Of a stretch of 36,852 nt of DNA, positions 8,972 to 17,714 are shown one piece after another; position 1 is the stretch's first letter, and every line of letters starts with the position of its first letter. A program made the translations under genes and the position numbers. Origin of the DNA: an uncultured Marivita sp. (GTDB lineage Bacteria > Pseudomonadota > Alphaproteobacteria > Rhodobacterales > Rhodobacteraceae); assembly GCA_947503115.1 (NCBI GenBank), contig CANNCS010000032.1:1-36852 (forward strand). Direction: 5' to 3'. Below the pieces are notes generated by a model. That model searched no databases and was not told the DNA's origin. It saw only the letters and a list, made by a program, of their open reading frames with translations.

Positions 8972-10078
8972 CTACGAGTGAATGTCGCTGCTCTGGTACT
9001 GCGATCGTGCGAGCCAATTTGGGTCGATCTCCACACCCCAACCTGGGGCATTGGTGACTGTCGCTTGACCCTCAGTGATTTCGTAGGGATCATTCACAAA
9101 CAAACCGTCTTGCCACGGGTAGTAGTCTGAGCCTTCAATAGAAAACTCCAGATATTTTCCGGCATTTGGGATCGCGCGCATAAGGTGCATGGTGAACAGT
9201 GTTACCATTGATTGGTTGGCGGCGTGTGGTGTCACCGGCATGCCAGCGGCCTCGGCCATGCGAACCACGCGCAAGGTGCGCGACAGGCCGCCCAGGTAGC
9301 AGATGTCGGGTTGCAACACATCAACGACGCGGTCGGCGATCATTGTTTCCCAGCGTTCCAACATGCAATCCTGTTCACCGCCGGTGACGTCTATCTCTAG
9401 CGCGTCGGTCACTTCCTTAGTCTGCGAGAATTCCCAATAGGGGCAAGGTTCTTCGTAATGCGAGATCCCGTTGTTTTGCAGCATCCGTCCAATTTCGATG
9501 GCGCGGGCAGGTGTGTAGCAGGAATTGGCGTCAACCAGCAACGCTACTCCATCGTCCATCGCCTGCCGCATGTACGTCACGATTTTTTCGGTTCGGCCGG
9601 GCCATTCGTCTTGGTCGCGACCAACTTCTGCGCCTATCCGAAATTTGAAAGCGTCAAAGCCCTTTTCGTAGCGCAACCGCGATAGTCGGTCGACTTCGTC
9701 AATTGGGGTGATATCGCGCTTCATCGACGACCCGTACGCCCGGATTGTTCCGGGTGTGCCACCGATCAAGGCACAAACTGGCTTGTCTTCGCGTTTGCCG
9801 CGCATGTCCCAAAGCGCAGTGTCGACACCGCCCATCGCCCTGCGCAGGTATGACCCGGGAAACTTATGCTCGCGGTCCCGCACGAGATCAAGCATCGCAT
9901 CAATGTCTTCGCATTCCATGCCAAGTGCATAGGGCGCGACCTGCCGGTGCAGCACTTGTGCTGTAATGTCCGCATAATAAGGGGCGACTTGTCCCCAGCC
10001 TTGTGCGCCGTCTTCGGCAGTCGCGCGAACGAAACAGACATATTCGTTGGTAAAGGTTTCAAGTTTGACTAGTTTCAT
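8972..10078 (-). CDS. Enolase-superfamily enzyme (mandelate racemase/muconate lactonizing family)
   Basis: A 368-residue enzyme of the enolase superfamily, which abstracts a proton alpha to a carboxylate to dehydrate, racemise or epimerise its substrate. Metal ligands are visible as D183 (VDAN), E209 (YEEP) and E235 (GGEQD). A first-strand lysine sits in KFRIG (K145, with R147 two residues later) and a histidine in PHAAN (H285), followed by EFSIEG (311-316). The KxR pair and the histidine fit the mandelate-racemase/sugar-acid dehydratase side rather than the KxK dipeptide epimerases, although the neighbouring peptide importer makes an epimerase tempting. Substrate is unassigned. It is convergent with the importer operon and divergent from the MocR-type regulator, so that regulator may control it. 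Confidence 0.88.
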   Translation of the reverse strand: MKLVKLETFTNEYVCFVRATAEDGAQGWGQVAPYYADITAQVLHRQVAPYALGMECEDIDAMLDLVRDREHKFPGSYLRRAMGGVDTALWDMRGKREDKPVCALIGGTPGTIRAYGSSMKRDITPIDEVDRLSRLRYEKGFDAFKFRIGAEVGRDQDEWPGRTEKIVTYMRQAMDDGVALLVDANSCYTPARAIEIGRMLQNNGISHYEEPCPYWEFSQTKEVTDALEIDVTGGEQDCMLERWETMIADRVVDVLQPDICYLGGLSRTLRVVRMAEAAGMPVTPHAANQSMVTLFTMHLMRAIPNAGKYLEFSIEGSDYYPWQDGLFVNDPYEITEGQATVTNAPGWGVEIDPNWLARSQYQSSDIHS

Positions 10079-10193
10079 GAGGCATCACCGGATGTTTTGA
10101 CCGAGCTGTGCGGTTCTGCCAAAACGCTGGCGAAAAACCGGATTACCAGATATATCCATTTCGATATTTTCACCAGACCAATTGGGGGTGGGT
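10079..10193. promoter_or_regulatory. Divergent promoter region with ACCAGA direct repeats
   Basis: This short stretch separates the divergent enolase-superfamily and MocR-type genes and must hold both promoters. It contains the direct repeat ACCAGA at 10145-10150 and 10172-10177, 27 bases apart. The second copy runs into AGACCAATTGG. MocR-family regulators often bind direct repeats near their own promoters, so these are candidate autoregulatory sites. No clean -35/-10 pair could be fixed. Confidence 0.4.
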
Positions 10194-11678
10194 GTGAAGC
10201 ATGCTGCCGGTGCCTTGTTGTCTTCGATCCAGCTTGACCGGACGCTGAGACGCAGCGTCAGTGTGCAGCTTTACATGGCCCTGCGCGAGATGATCCTTTC
10301 GGGCGCGTTGGGGGCAGGGGATCGCTTGCCGGCGACCCGCACTTTGGCCAAGGAAATCGGCGTTTCGCGTACCACTGTCATTGATGCGATCGACCGGCTT
10401 GTCGCGGAAGGGATGCTTGTGTCCCGCGTTGGAGCTGGAACGTTTGTCAGTGAAACACTCGACAATCAAACCTTGGCTTCAGCGCCGCAACTGGGCGGTG
10501 ACGCAAAAAGCCGCCAACCGCGCCTGTCCTATGTCATCAATCAAGCTGAAACCAGCTATGCCCAAAGGACGTGGTTGCCACATAAGCCACGCGCTTTTGT
10601 GACGGCGTTGCCTGCGCTTGACGCGTTTCCAATGGCCCATTGGGCGCGGCTGTCGGCGCGACATCTCAGGGGGGGGCGCGGCGATGTCATGGGGTACGGC
10701 CAGCCAAAAGGGCTTGCCGCCCTGAGGCGGGCAATTGCCACACATCTTGGGGCGCTCAAAGGCATTAAATGCCACCCGGACCAAGTATTTATCACCGCTG
10801 GCGCGCAACATGCGTTTTCGCTGATCGGCAGGCTGTTGCTAAACCCGGGTGACCGGGTCTGGATTGAGAATCCAGGTGCCTCCGGTGCTCGGAATGCGCT
10901 GTTGTCAGAAGGGGCTGAACTTGTTCCGGTTGATGTTGATGACCAAGGCATGGTGGTTACCGATGGTCTGACCAAAGCACCGCATTTCCGGTTGGCCTTT
11001 GTAACTCCGTCGCATCAGCAGCCTCTCGGGCATGTCATGTCATTGCCGCGCAGGCTTGAGCTTTTGCAGGCGGCCGAACAGGCACAAGCCCTGATCATCG
11101 AAGACGACTACGACGGTGAATTTTACTATGGGAACGCACCTCGTCCGGCGCTGCATAGCATCGACGCTGCAGGGCGAGTGCTTTACGTGGGCACGTTCTC
11201 AAAGTCACTGTTCCCGTCACTGCGATTGGGATTTGTGCTGGTTCCAGATCGTATGGTCAACGCCTTCGATCAGATGTTTGACACTTGGGCCAGCGGTCCA
11301 TCTACGGCGACACAAGCGATCGTGGCCGAATTCATGGATGAAGGCCATTTTGCGACCCATATTCGCCTGATGCGCCAACTTTACAAAGCGCGCTACGACG
11401 CACTGCAAGAAGCCGCAAGCACTTTGCCGGATACCCTTCGACTACAGGAAACAACCAGCGGATTTCACACGCCTGCATTCTTGGATGGGCGTGTGAACGA
11501 AGCTTCAGTTGTCTCTGAAGCCGCAGCTCAAGGCGTGACGCTCGCGTCTCTGGGGCGATATTGTCTGTCTCCGATTTCGCAATCTGGTCTTGTCTTTGGA
11601 TTTGGTTGCGCGACTCCCGAAGACATCACGCGCGGGATCGGCATCCTACGCGATTTACCGACTTTACGATCAGTGTAG
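10194..11678 (+). CDS. MocR-type transcriptional regulator (GntR HTH plus aminotransferase-like domain)
   Basis: A PLP-binding transcription factor of the MocR/PdxR/GabR class. A GntR winged helix lies at the N-terminus (LPATRTLAKEIGVSRTTV) and a fold-type-I aminotransferase-like domain fills the rest, with the DDYDGEF aspartate and the PLP lysine in YVGTFSKSLFPS. The start is uncertain: TTG 10182, GTG 10188 and GTG 10194 are all in frame, and I took GTG 10194 after a G-rich stretch (494 residues). Such regulators usually sense an amine, amino acid or PLP adduct and control neighbouring uptake and catabolic genes. Here those are the enolase-family gene upstream and the amine oxidase/ABC operon downstream. 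Confidence 0.9.
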   Translation: MKHAAGALLSSIQLDRTLRRSVSVQLYMALREMILSGALGAGDRLPATRTLAKEIGVSRTTVIDAIDRLVAEGMLVSRVGAGTFVSETLDNQTLASAPQLGGDAKSRQPRLSYVINQAETSYAQRTWLPHKPRAFVTALPALDAFPMAHWARLSARHLRGGRGDVMGYGQPKGLAALRRAIATHLGALKGIKCHPDQVFITAGAQHAFSLIGRLLLNPGDRVWIENPGASGARNALLSEGAELVPVDVDDQGMVVTDGLTKAPHFRLAFVTPSHQQPLGHVMSLPRRLELLQAAEQAQALIIEDDYDGEFYYGNAPRPALHSIDAAGRVLYVGTFSKSLFPSLRLGFVLVPDRMVNAFDQMFDTWASGPSTATQAIVAEFMDEGHFATHIRLMRQLYKARYDALQEAASTLPDTLRLQETTSGFHTPAFLDGRVNEASVVSEAAAQGVTLASLGRYCLSPISQSGLVFGFGCATPEDITRGIGILRDLPTLRSV

Positions 11679-11693
11679 ACCAAAAATTGGTCT
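11677..11693 (+). promoter_or_regulatory. Perfect palindrome AGACCAA-AAA-TTGGTCT, candidate operator
   Basis: Seven-base perfect arms around a 3-base centre, overlapping the regulator's stop codon and lying about 120 bases before the FAD oxidase start. The left arm matches AGACCAA at 10176-10182, just before the regulator gene itself, which suggests a shared binding site. An AT-rich stretch with TATATT (11706-11711) follows and could be a promoter. A weak hairpin at the transcript end is the alternative. Confidence 0.45.
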
Positions 11694-11809
11694 GAAAGAA
11701 ATTATTATATTGGATATGAAGCACCTGCCAATCATGGCCTAGCGTTCCTGGCGAAACCGACGGTGAGAGTATCTCCCGCCGGTGCCGATGGAGCGACGAG
11801 TTTAACCGC

Positions 11810-13117
11810 ATGCAGCTGTCAGATATCAGGCAAAGCCCGTATTGGCATGATCAGATCGGCCCGCCGCCGACACTGTCAGAGCAGCCCCTGTCCAAGGTTG
11901 ATGTGCTGATCGTGGGGTCGGGCTATACTGGTCTTAGCGCCGCCATCACCACGGCGCGCGGTGGGCGGTCTACACTTGTGCTTGATGCCGAGGATCCGGG
12001 CTATGGGTGCAGCACTCGGAACGGTGGACAGATCAGTACCAGCGTCAAGCCGTCGTTTGACACCTTGGCTGTAAAATTCGGCCCTGAACGTGCGCAGGGT
12101 ATTCGCGCTGAAGGCGCAAATGCGCTGAGGTGGATTGGAGATTTCATCAACGACGAGGCGCTGACCTGTGATTTCCGCCGAGTAGGTCGGTTTCATGCTG
12201 CGCACACGCCACAGCACTACGAAACCCTCGTCCGCGATGCCGAAAAGTTGCGTCAGCAAGAGGGAATCGAGAGCTTTGCCGTACCCCGCAGTGAACAACG
12301 TAGCCAGTTGGGCACGGACAGTTATTTCGGTGGTGTCGTGTTTTCGGCTCATTGCTCCGTCCATCCGGGCAAATTTCACCGCGAATTGTTACGACTTGCA
12401 ATCCAAGCCGGGGTGCAAGTCGTTGGTCAGTGTCGCGTTATGCAGATTGCCCGAACTGCATCGGGTTTTCGGGTGGAGACCGCCAAGGGATTGATTGAAG
12501 CACGCGAAGTGATTGTTGCGACCAATGGGTATACCTCTGGACTGACGCCGTGGTTGCAACGCCGGGTTATCCCCATCGGTAGCTATATTATCGCAACCGA
12601 CGAATTGCCCGAAAGCACAATCGATACTCTGTTTCCGGGGGACCGTATCGCCAGCGACACCTGCAAGGTCGTCTACTACTACCGGGCCTCTCCGGATCGT
12701 CGACGGGTTCTGTTCGGAGGCCGAGTATCGGCCTCTGAAACCACGGCTTTGGCCGGAGCAACCCGCCTCAGGCAGGATATGTGCCGCATCTTTCCTGAAC
12801 TCGAGGACGTTGGTCTGTCGCACGCCTGGAGTGGAACTGTCGCCTATAGTTTTGATGAATTGGCCCACATCGGTGTGCATGACGGCATACATTACGCGAT
12901 GGGCTATTGCGGGTCTGGCGTTTCGATGGCGCCCTATCTGGGAATGCGGGCCGGCCAAAAGGTGCTGGGGCTTGCAGAAGGCAAGACGGCCTTCGACGGT
13001 CTGCCGTTTCCGACACGTCCGCTTTATCGCGGAAAGCCATGGTTCTTGCCAGCCGCCGTGGCCTGGTACCGTTGGAAAGATCAACAACAAATCGGAAAGG
13101 CTCTGCGCATGGGATGA
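11810..13117 (+). CDS. FAD-dependent amine/amino-acid oxidoreductase (DAO superfamily, PuuB-like)
   Basis: A flavoprotein of the D-amino-acid oxidase superfamily, 435 residues. The dinucleotide-binding motif is VGSGYTG (35-41), followed by a GYGCSTRNGGQ segment typical of gamma-glutamylputrescine oxidase (PuuB) and related enzymes. A C-terminal GSGVSMAPYLG closes the FAD site. It probably oxidises an amine or N-substituted amino acid to an aldehyde or imine, releasing ammonia or an amine. It precedes a polyamine-type importer by about 190 bases, the same association as PuuB with Pot genes. It is likely cytoplasmic. The true substrate is not readable. Confidence 0.88.
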   Translation: MQLSDIRQSPYWHDQIGPPPTLSEQPLSKVDVLIVGSGYTGLSAAITTARGGRSTLVLDAEDPGYGCSTRNGGQISTSVKPSFDTLAVKFGPERAQGIRAEGANALRWIGDFINDEALTCDFRRVGRFHAAHTPQHYETLVRDAEKLRQQEGIESFAVPRSEQRSQLGTDSYFGGVVFSAHCSVHPGKFHRELLRLAIQAGVQVVGQCRVMQIARTASGFRVETAKGLIEAREVIVATNGYTSGLTPWLQRRVIPIGSYIIATDELPESTIDTLFPGDRIASDTCKVVYYYRASPDRRRVLFGGRVSASETTALAGATRLRQDMCRIFPELEDVGLSHAWSGTVAYSFDELAHIGVHDGIHYAMGYCGSGVSMAPYLGMRAGQKVLGLAEGKTAFDGLPFPTRPLYRGKPWFLPAAVAWYRWKDQQQIGKALRMG

Positions 13118-13311
13118 CGCGCCGGGCAGGGGCCATGACCCGGTCGTTCCCCGGTATTAACGGATCGAAACCAAGGTTTAGGATTCGAAATTTCATTTGT
13201 TCTGATGGTGCCAGCACAATCGCAACAGATGGAGGACGACACGGAACAGTGCCCCATCGGCCACGCGTCGGCCCGGCACGACCGTTACAATAATCCAAAG
13301 GGAGTAAACAA

Positions 13312-14352
13312 ATGAAAACCAGAACACTTCTGACGATCTCGGCCGCCATTATGGCCACAAGCGCCTTCGCGCAGGACAAAAGTGTGACCATCGCATCCTG
13401 GGGCGGGTCTTATCAGGAGGCGCAAAGTAAGGCGCTTTTTGAACCAGCCGCAGCCAATACTGGTGTCGAGGTCAAACAGGAAACCTATGGAGGGATGTCC
13501 GACGTTCGCCTGCAGGTCTCTTCAGGGCAGGTGACGCTTGATATCGTTGCCAGTGGATCGGGATCGGCAGCACGAGCGGCGGCCGAAGGTTTGCTGGAAA
13601 AGCTGGATTTTGACGTCATCGACGTATCCACGTTTTATCCGAGCCTTTACACCGACTACTGTCTCGGTGGCGATGTGTTCTCGACTGTCTATGCGTGGAA
13701 CACCGAAACCTTTGGCGACAACGGACCGCAAAGTTGGGCTGATTTCTGGGATGTCGAGAAATTTCCCGGCACCCGTGCCTATCGTGGTGCCGTAGCAGGT
13801 GCGCTGGAACCCGCGTTGATGGCTGATGGAGTGGCCCCGGAAGACGTATATTCTGTTCTGGACAGCGAAGATGGGATCGAGCGCGCAATCGACAAGATCC
13901 GCGAACTGAAGTCAGATATTGCTGTATTCTGGACCTCTGGCGCGCAACAGGCGCAGTTGATGAAAGATGGCGAAGTTGACATGACGACCGGCTGGAATGG
14001 GCGCTTCGACAACGCGGCCAAAGATGGTGCGATGGTCAAGTACAGCTTCAATCAAGCTCTTCTGGACTACGATTGTTTTGCTATTCCAAAGGGTGCGCCG
14101 AACCGCGACACGGCGATGGAGTTCCTGAACGAAATTTCCAAGCCCGAGTATCAGGACGACCTGCCGAAATACATCACCTACGGGCCGACGAACAAGGCAG
14201 CTTATGATACAGGCGAGATCACGGCCGCTGTCGCTGCGGGTTTGCCATCGTCGCCGGAAAACGCCGCACTGCAACTGCCGGTGTCGTTGGATTGGTATGC
14301 GAAGTGGGAGACCATCGCAGCCGAGATGTATCAGGAAATGCTGACCGAATAG
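13312..14352 (+). CDS. ABC transporter substrate-binding protein, polyamine-type (PotD/PotF-like)
   Basis: Periplasmic receptor of 346 residues with a Sec signal peptide (residues 1-20, cleavage after AFA). The mature start SVTIASWGGSYQEAQ is typical of spermidine/putrescine- or iron-type receptors of this family. A ribosome binding site GGGAG (13299-13303) precedes the ATG. It opens an importer with the ATPase and two permeases downstream, separated from them by a GC-rich hairpin. Ligand is unknown; the oxidase upstream suggests an amine or betaine-like compound. Confidence 0.9.
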   Translation: MKTRTLLTISAAIMATSAFAQDKSVTIASWGGSYQEAQSKALFEPAAANTGVEVKQETYGGMSDVRLQVSSGQVTLDIVASGSGSAARAAAEGLLEKLDFDVIDVSTFYPSLYTDYCLGGDVFSTVYAWNTETFGDNGPQSWADFWDVEKFPGTRAYRGAVAGALEPALMADGVAPEDVYSVLDSEDGIERAIDKIRELKSDIAVFWTSGAQQAQLMKDGEVDMTTGWNGRFDNAAKDGAMVKYSFNQALLDYDCFAIPKGAPNRDTAMEFLNEISKPEYQDDLPKYITYGPTNKAAYDTGEITAAVAAGLPSSPENAALQLPVSLDWYAKWETIAAEMYQEMLTE

Positions 14353-14377
14353 GGTGACTACTCCTCGATATCCAAAG

Positions 14378-14397
14378 GCGGGCGCTGCGGCGCCCGC
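14378..14397 (+). terminator. GC-rich stem-loop between receptor and ATPase genes
   Basis: GCGGGCGC and GCGCCCGC form a perfect 8-base stem with loop TGCG, 26 bases after the receptor stop. No T-run follows, so full termination is unlikely. Such hairpins commonly stabilise the receptor message or give partial read-through, so that receptor exceeds transporter. Confidence 0.6.
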
Positions 14398-14427
14398 ATG
14401 TTTCCTATTTGAAGACGAGGGTTTGTC

Positions 14428-15519
14428 TTGAGTAACCGCACCATCGATGCATTACCCATTTCGGTTCGCAATGTGACCAAGACTTATGGCCCTGTTCATG
14501 CCCTGAACGATGTGTCACTTGAGGTCCGTAGCGGAGAATTTCTGACGCTTCTGGGGCCATCTGGGTCGGGCAAGACAACGCTGTTGATGGTGCTCGCAGG
14601 CTTTACACGACCCGATTGCGGGAGCCTGAAATTTGGTGACCGTGAGGTGATCCGCACGCCGCCGCACCTGCGCGATGTTGGCATGACATTTCAGAGCTAC
14701 GCCCTGTTTCCGCATATGACGGTTGCGGGCAACGTCGCGTATCCGCTCAAGCTGCGCAAAGTGCCCAAGGCGGAAATTACCGAGCGGGTCGAGGCGGCGC
14801 TTGAAACCGTTCAGCTTGGCGGTTTTGGCGACCGCCGCATCGACCAGTTGTCCGGAGGTCAGCGGCAGCGTGTTGCTGTTGCCCGCGCCATTGTATTCGA
14901 ACCGCGTATCCTGTTGATGGATGAACCGCTATCCGCGCTCGACAAGAAACTGCGAGACCAGATGCAGATCGAGCTGCGACACCTGCATGAAAAGCTGGGT
15001 ATGACAACCGTCTATGTCACCCATGACCAGCGCGAGGCGCTGACCATGTCCGACCGGATCGCAGTAGTGAACCATGGGCGGATCATGCAACTGGCCACGC
15101 CGCGAGATCTGTACGACCGCCCGGCCAATCGGTTTGTCGCTGACTTCATTGGGGAATCCACTTTCTTTCCGGTCTCGCGTAGCGGCAGTGACATTCTTTT
15201 CGACGGAAGCCCCTTGCTTTACGATGTGCCACCGCCGGACACGAAAAATCTGATGCTTATGGTCCGTCCCGAACGCGTCATCCTTTCGCCGGAAGGCCCG
15301 CGCGAGGGAACCAACAATTTCACCGCCAGAGCAACAGATGTCGTATATCAGGGCGACAGTTTTCTATTGCATGCCGCGTTGGCGAGTGGGGCGGGGCAGA
15401 TCGTGTTGCGCGGTGCTATGCGCGGTGCAAACGTCATGACGCTTCCAAATGTCGGGGACGCGCTGACCCTGTCTCTGGCGCCCGAAGACACAGTGTTGAT
15501 CGACGGAAGTGACAAATAG
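14428..15519 (+). CDS. ABC transporter ATP-binding protein, PotA-like
   Basis: ATPase of the polyamine-type importer, 363 residues. It has Walker A GPSGSGKTT, the signature LSGGQRQRVAVARA and Walker B LLMDEPLSALDKKLR, followed by VTHDQREAL. A C-terminal TOBE-type regulatory region follows (LMVRPERVILSPEGP onward), as in PotA. The start is TTG 14428, supported by GAGG at 14417-14420. The stop lies immediately before the next permease start, so translation is probably coupled. Confidence 0.92.
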   Translation: MSNRTIDALPISVRNVTKTYGPVHALNDVSLEVRSGEFLTLLGPSGSGKTTLLMVLAGFTRPDCGSLKFGDREVIRTPPHLRDVGMTFQSYALFPHMTVAGNVAYPLKLRKVPKAEITERVEAALETVQLGGFGDRRIDQLSGGQRQRVAVARAIVFEPRILLMDEPLSALDKKLRDQMQIELRHLHEKLGMTTVYVTHDQREALTMSDRIAVVNHGRIMQLATPRDLYDRPANRFVADFIGESTFFPVSRSGSDILFDGSPLLYDVPPPDTKNLMLMVRPERVILSPEGPREGTNNFTARATDVVYQGDSFLLHAALASGAGQIVLRGAMRGANVMTLPNVGDALTLSLAPEDTVLIDGSDK

Positions 15520-15520
15520 G

Positions 15521-16405
15521 ATGCAGGCGGTACGCATAAACGAAGCCGGGTTGGCGCGGGATGAATGGTTCGAGCGGCTCAAGCTGTTTGGGCTTGGCTC
15601 TCCTGCGATGCTGCTGATCCTGATCATTCTGGTCGTCCCGGTGGGGTGGCTTTTCTATGTGTCGTTCATTGGCGCTGATGGGACTTTCTCGCTTGAAAAC
15701 TACGAGCGGATGCTCAAGCGAAAATCCTACGCCCGGATTTTCCAGACGACATTCGAGGTAAGTTTCCTGACCACCGGTCTGTGCATCCTGATTGGCTATC
15801 CTCTGGCATATTTCATATCGGGCCTGCCAAACCGCATCGCCAACCTTTGTTTAATTACTGTGCTGTTGCCGTTCTGGACCTCGCTGCTGGTGCGCACCTA
15901 TGCGTGGTTGGTGCTGCTGCAAAAGCGCGGGTTGGTCAACGAATGGGCAATGTCTCTGGGCTTGTGGGATGAGCCAATCAAAATAGTCCATAACATGACC
16001 GGAACGCTGATTGGAATGGTTCATATCATGCTGCCGTTCCTGATCCTGCCAGTCTACGGAGCAATGCGGGCTATTGACCGCGATTTGATGAAGGCGGCGT
16101 CCAATCTGGGCGCAAGCCCTCGGCGCGCTTTCTGGACGGTGTTCTTTCCGCTAACTCTTCCGGGGCTTTTTGCCGGGTCGCTGATGGTGTTCATCCTTTG
16201 CCTTGGCTTTTTCGTCACCCCTGCGGTTCTTGGCGGTGGTAAGGTCATCATGGTGTCGATGAAGATTGTCTCGAACATCGAACTCTTTGTGAACTGGGGT
16301 GCGGCAAGCGCACTGGGAGTTGTGCTGCTTGTGGCGACAGTTGCCATCCTCTGGGTCGCTTCACGCTTCCTGAATCTTGAACGCATGACAGGTGGAGGCC
16401 ACTGA
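15521..16405 (+). CDS. ABC transporter permease, PotB-like
   Basis: First permease of the polyamine-type importer. It has about six membrane helices and the coupling loop KAASNLGASPRRAFWTVFFP with the conserved glycine. I prefer ATG 15521 (294 residues), one base after the ATPase stop. GTG 15509 is in frame and would overlap that gene by 11 bases. Its stop overlaps the next start in TGATG (16403-16407). Confidence 0.9.
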   Translation: MQAVRINEAGLARDEWFERLKLFGLGSPAMLLILIILVVPVGWLFYVSFIGADGTFSLENYERMLKRKSYARIFQTTFEVSFLTTGLCILIGYPLAYFISGLPNRIANLCLITVLLPFWTSLLVRTYAWLVLLQKRGLVNEWAMSLGLWDEPIKIVHNMTGTLIGMVHIMLPFLILPVYGAMRAIDRDLMKAASNLGASPRRAFWTVFFPLTLPGLFAGSLMVFILCLGFFVTPAVLGGGKVIMVSMKIVSNIELFVNWGAASALGVVLLVATVAILWVASRFLNLERMTGGGH

Positions 16406-17241
16406 TGTTCCGCTGGTTCCGTGCTCCTGCGACCGAAACCCAGATCACCCACGGTCAACGGCTGTGGCTTTACGTGTTTGCCGTCATAACCATGGTCCTG
16501 CTGGTCACGCCGACGCTGATCGTGGTGCCTATGTCATTCTCCGACAGTCAGTATCTCGAATTTCCGCCGGAAACCTGGTCGACGCGTTGGTATGGCCACT
16601 ACTTTGGATCACCCGAATGGATGCAGGCGACGCGGACGTCGTTCAAAGCTGCGTTTCTGACCATGTTGGTTGCCACCCCGATCGGGGTGTTGGCGGCATA
16701 CGGACTGCACTGTTCCAAGGTTCGCTTCATTCGTGCCGCCTTCGTGTTGATGATCACGCCGATGATGGTTCCTGTGGTGCTGGTCGCGATTGGGGCTTTC
16801 TATGCCTATGTGCAACTCAAGATCCTTTATACGCTAACCGGTCTGGTTCTGGCCCACACGGTTTTGGCCCTGCCGCTGGTCGTGATCGTAACGGGTTCGG
16901 CGCTCAAGAGTTATGACATGAGTCAGGAAGAGGCGGCCCGAAGCCTTGGCGCCCCGCGGTGGAAGGCATTCTTGACCGTGACCCTGCCACAGATCCGGTT
17001 CGCGGTGGTGACCAGTGCGTTACTAGCGTTCCTTACCTCTTTCGACGAGGTGGTGGTTGCGATGTTTGTATCGGGTGGCGACAACCCAACCTTGACGCGC
17101 AACATGTTCAACGCGCTGCGCGATCAGATCGACCCGACCATTGCATCAATCTCGACCATCATGATCCTTGTGACGACGGGAATGATGGTTCTGGCGCAGG
17201 TGTTCGGACAGCAGAAAGAACCCACGAAGCCGAAAGACTGA
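16405..17241 (+). CDS. ABC transporter permease, PotC-like
   Basis: Second permease, 278 residues and about six helices, with an EAA loop QEEAARSLGAPRWKAFLTV. The segment LTSFDEVVVAMFVSG is characteristic of PotC/PotI proteins. It starts within the stop of the previous gene, so the two should be made in equal amounts. It is followed 42 bases later by the cupin gene, which probably belongs to the same transcript. Confidence 0.91.
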   Translation: MFRWFRAPATETQITHGQRLWLYVFAVITMVLLVTPTLIVVPMSFSDSQYLEFPPETWSTRWYGHYFGSPEWMQATRTSFKAAFLTMLVATPIGVLAAYGLHCSKVRFIRAAFVLMITPMMVPVVLVAIGAFYAYVQLKILYTLTGLVLAHTVLALPLVVIVTGSALKSYDMSQEEAARSLGAPRWKAFLTVTLPQIRFAVVTSALLAFLTSFDEVVVAMFVSGGDNPTLTRNMFNALRDQIDPTIASISTIMILVTTGMMVLAQVFGQQKEPTKPKD

Positions 17242-17283
17242 CAGGCGCCCCGCCGCACAGCTTAGCACATCGAAAGCCAAACC

Positions 17284-17649
17284 ATGATCGATCTGAGAAC
17301 TTTTGCCGATCTTGCCTCAGTCCCGTTGGGTGAATTCGCCCCCAAACCAACAAGCTTGACCGAAAGTCAGACTGAGGCATCTGCGTTACTGTGGAGTTCT
17401 GCCGACGACCAGACCAAGATTGGTGTTTGGGAATGCACGCCCGGTAGGTTTACCGCTGACCGGACCGCCGCGGGTGAATACTGTCACATCCTGTCCGGGC
17501 GGGCCACGGTGACCAACTCTGACGGCGGTGGCAGTCGTGACATCGGACCCGGCGATCTTTTAGTTCTGCCGCAAGGCTGGACCGGCGAATGGGTGATCCA
17601 TGACCACATGCGAAAGCTTTTTGTGATCAGTGCCGCGCCAATTGGGTAA
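17284..17649 (+). CDS. Small cupin protein (DUF861/Cupin_3 type)
   Basis: A single-domain cupin of 121 residues. The core reads IGVWECTPGRFT, then EYCHILSGRATVT, and a second motif GPGDLLVLPQGWTGEWVIHD, which matches the (S)-ureidoglycine aminohydrolase-like Cupin_3 group. Metal-binding capacity is uncertain because the usual HxH pair is not evident. Such cupins often sit at the end of amine-oxidase and polyamine-importer operons. The role here is unknown, possibly handling an unstable amino product of the oxidase. Confidence 0.85.
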   Translation: MIDLRTFADLASVPLGEFAPKPTSLTESQTEASALLWSSADDQTKIGVWECTPGRFTADRTAAGEYCHILSGRATVTNSDGGGSRDIGPGDLLVLPQGWTGEWVIHDHMRKLFVISAAPIG

Positions 17650-17714
17650 GTGAACAAGTGTAACGAAACGATAATTTACGTAGTAGCTTGCAGGCATTTT
17701 CTTATAGTCACGCC

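Noticed and set aside
8972-10078. L-Ala-D/L-Glu dipeptide epimerase call for the enolase-superfamily gene
   Set aside because: The neighbourhood suggests it, but the first-strand motif is KFR with a catalytic-type histidine, not the KxK pair of that subgroup.
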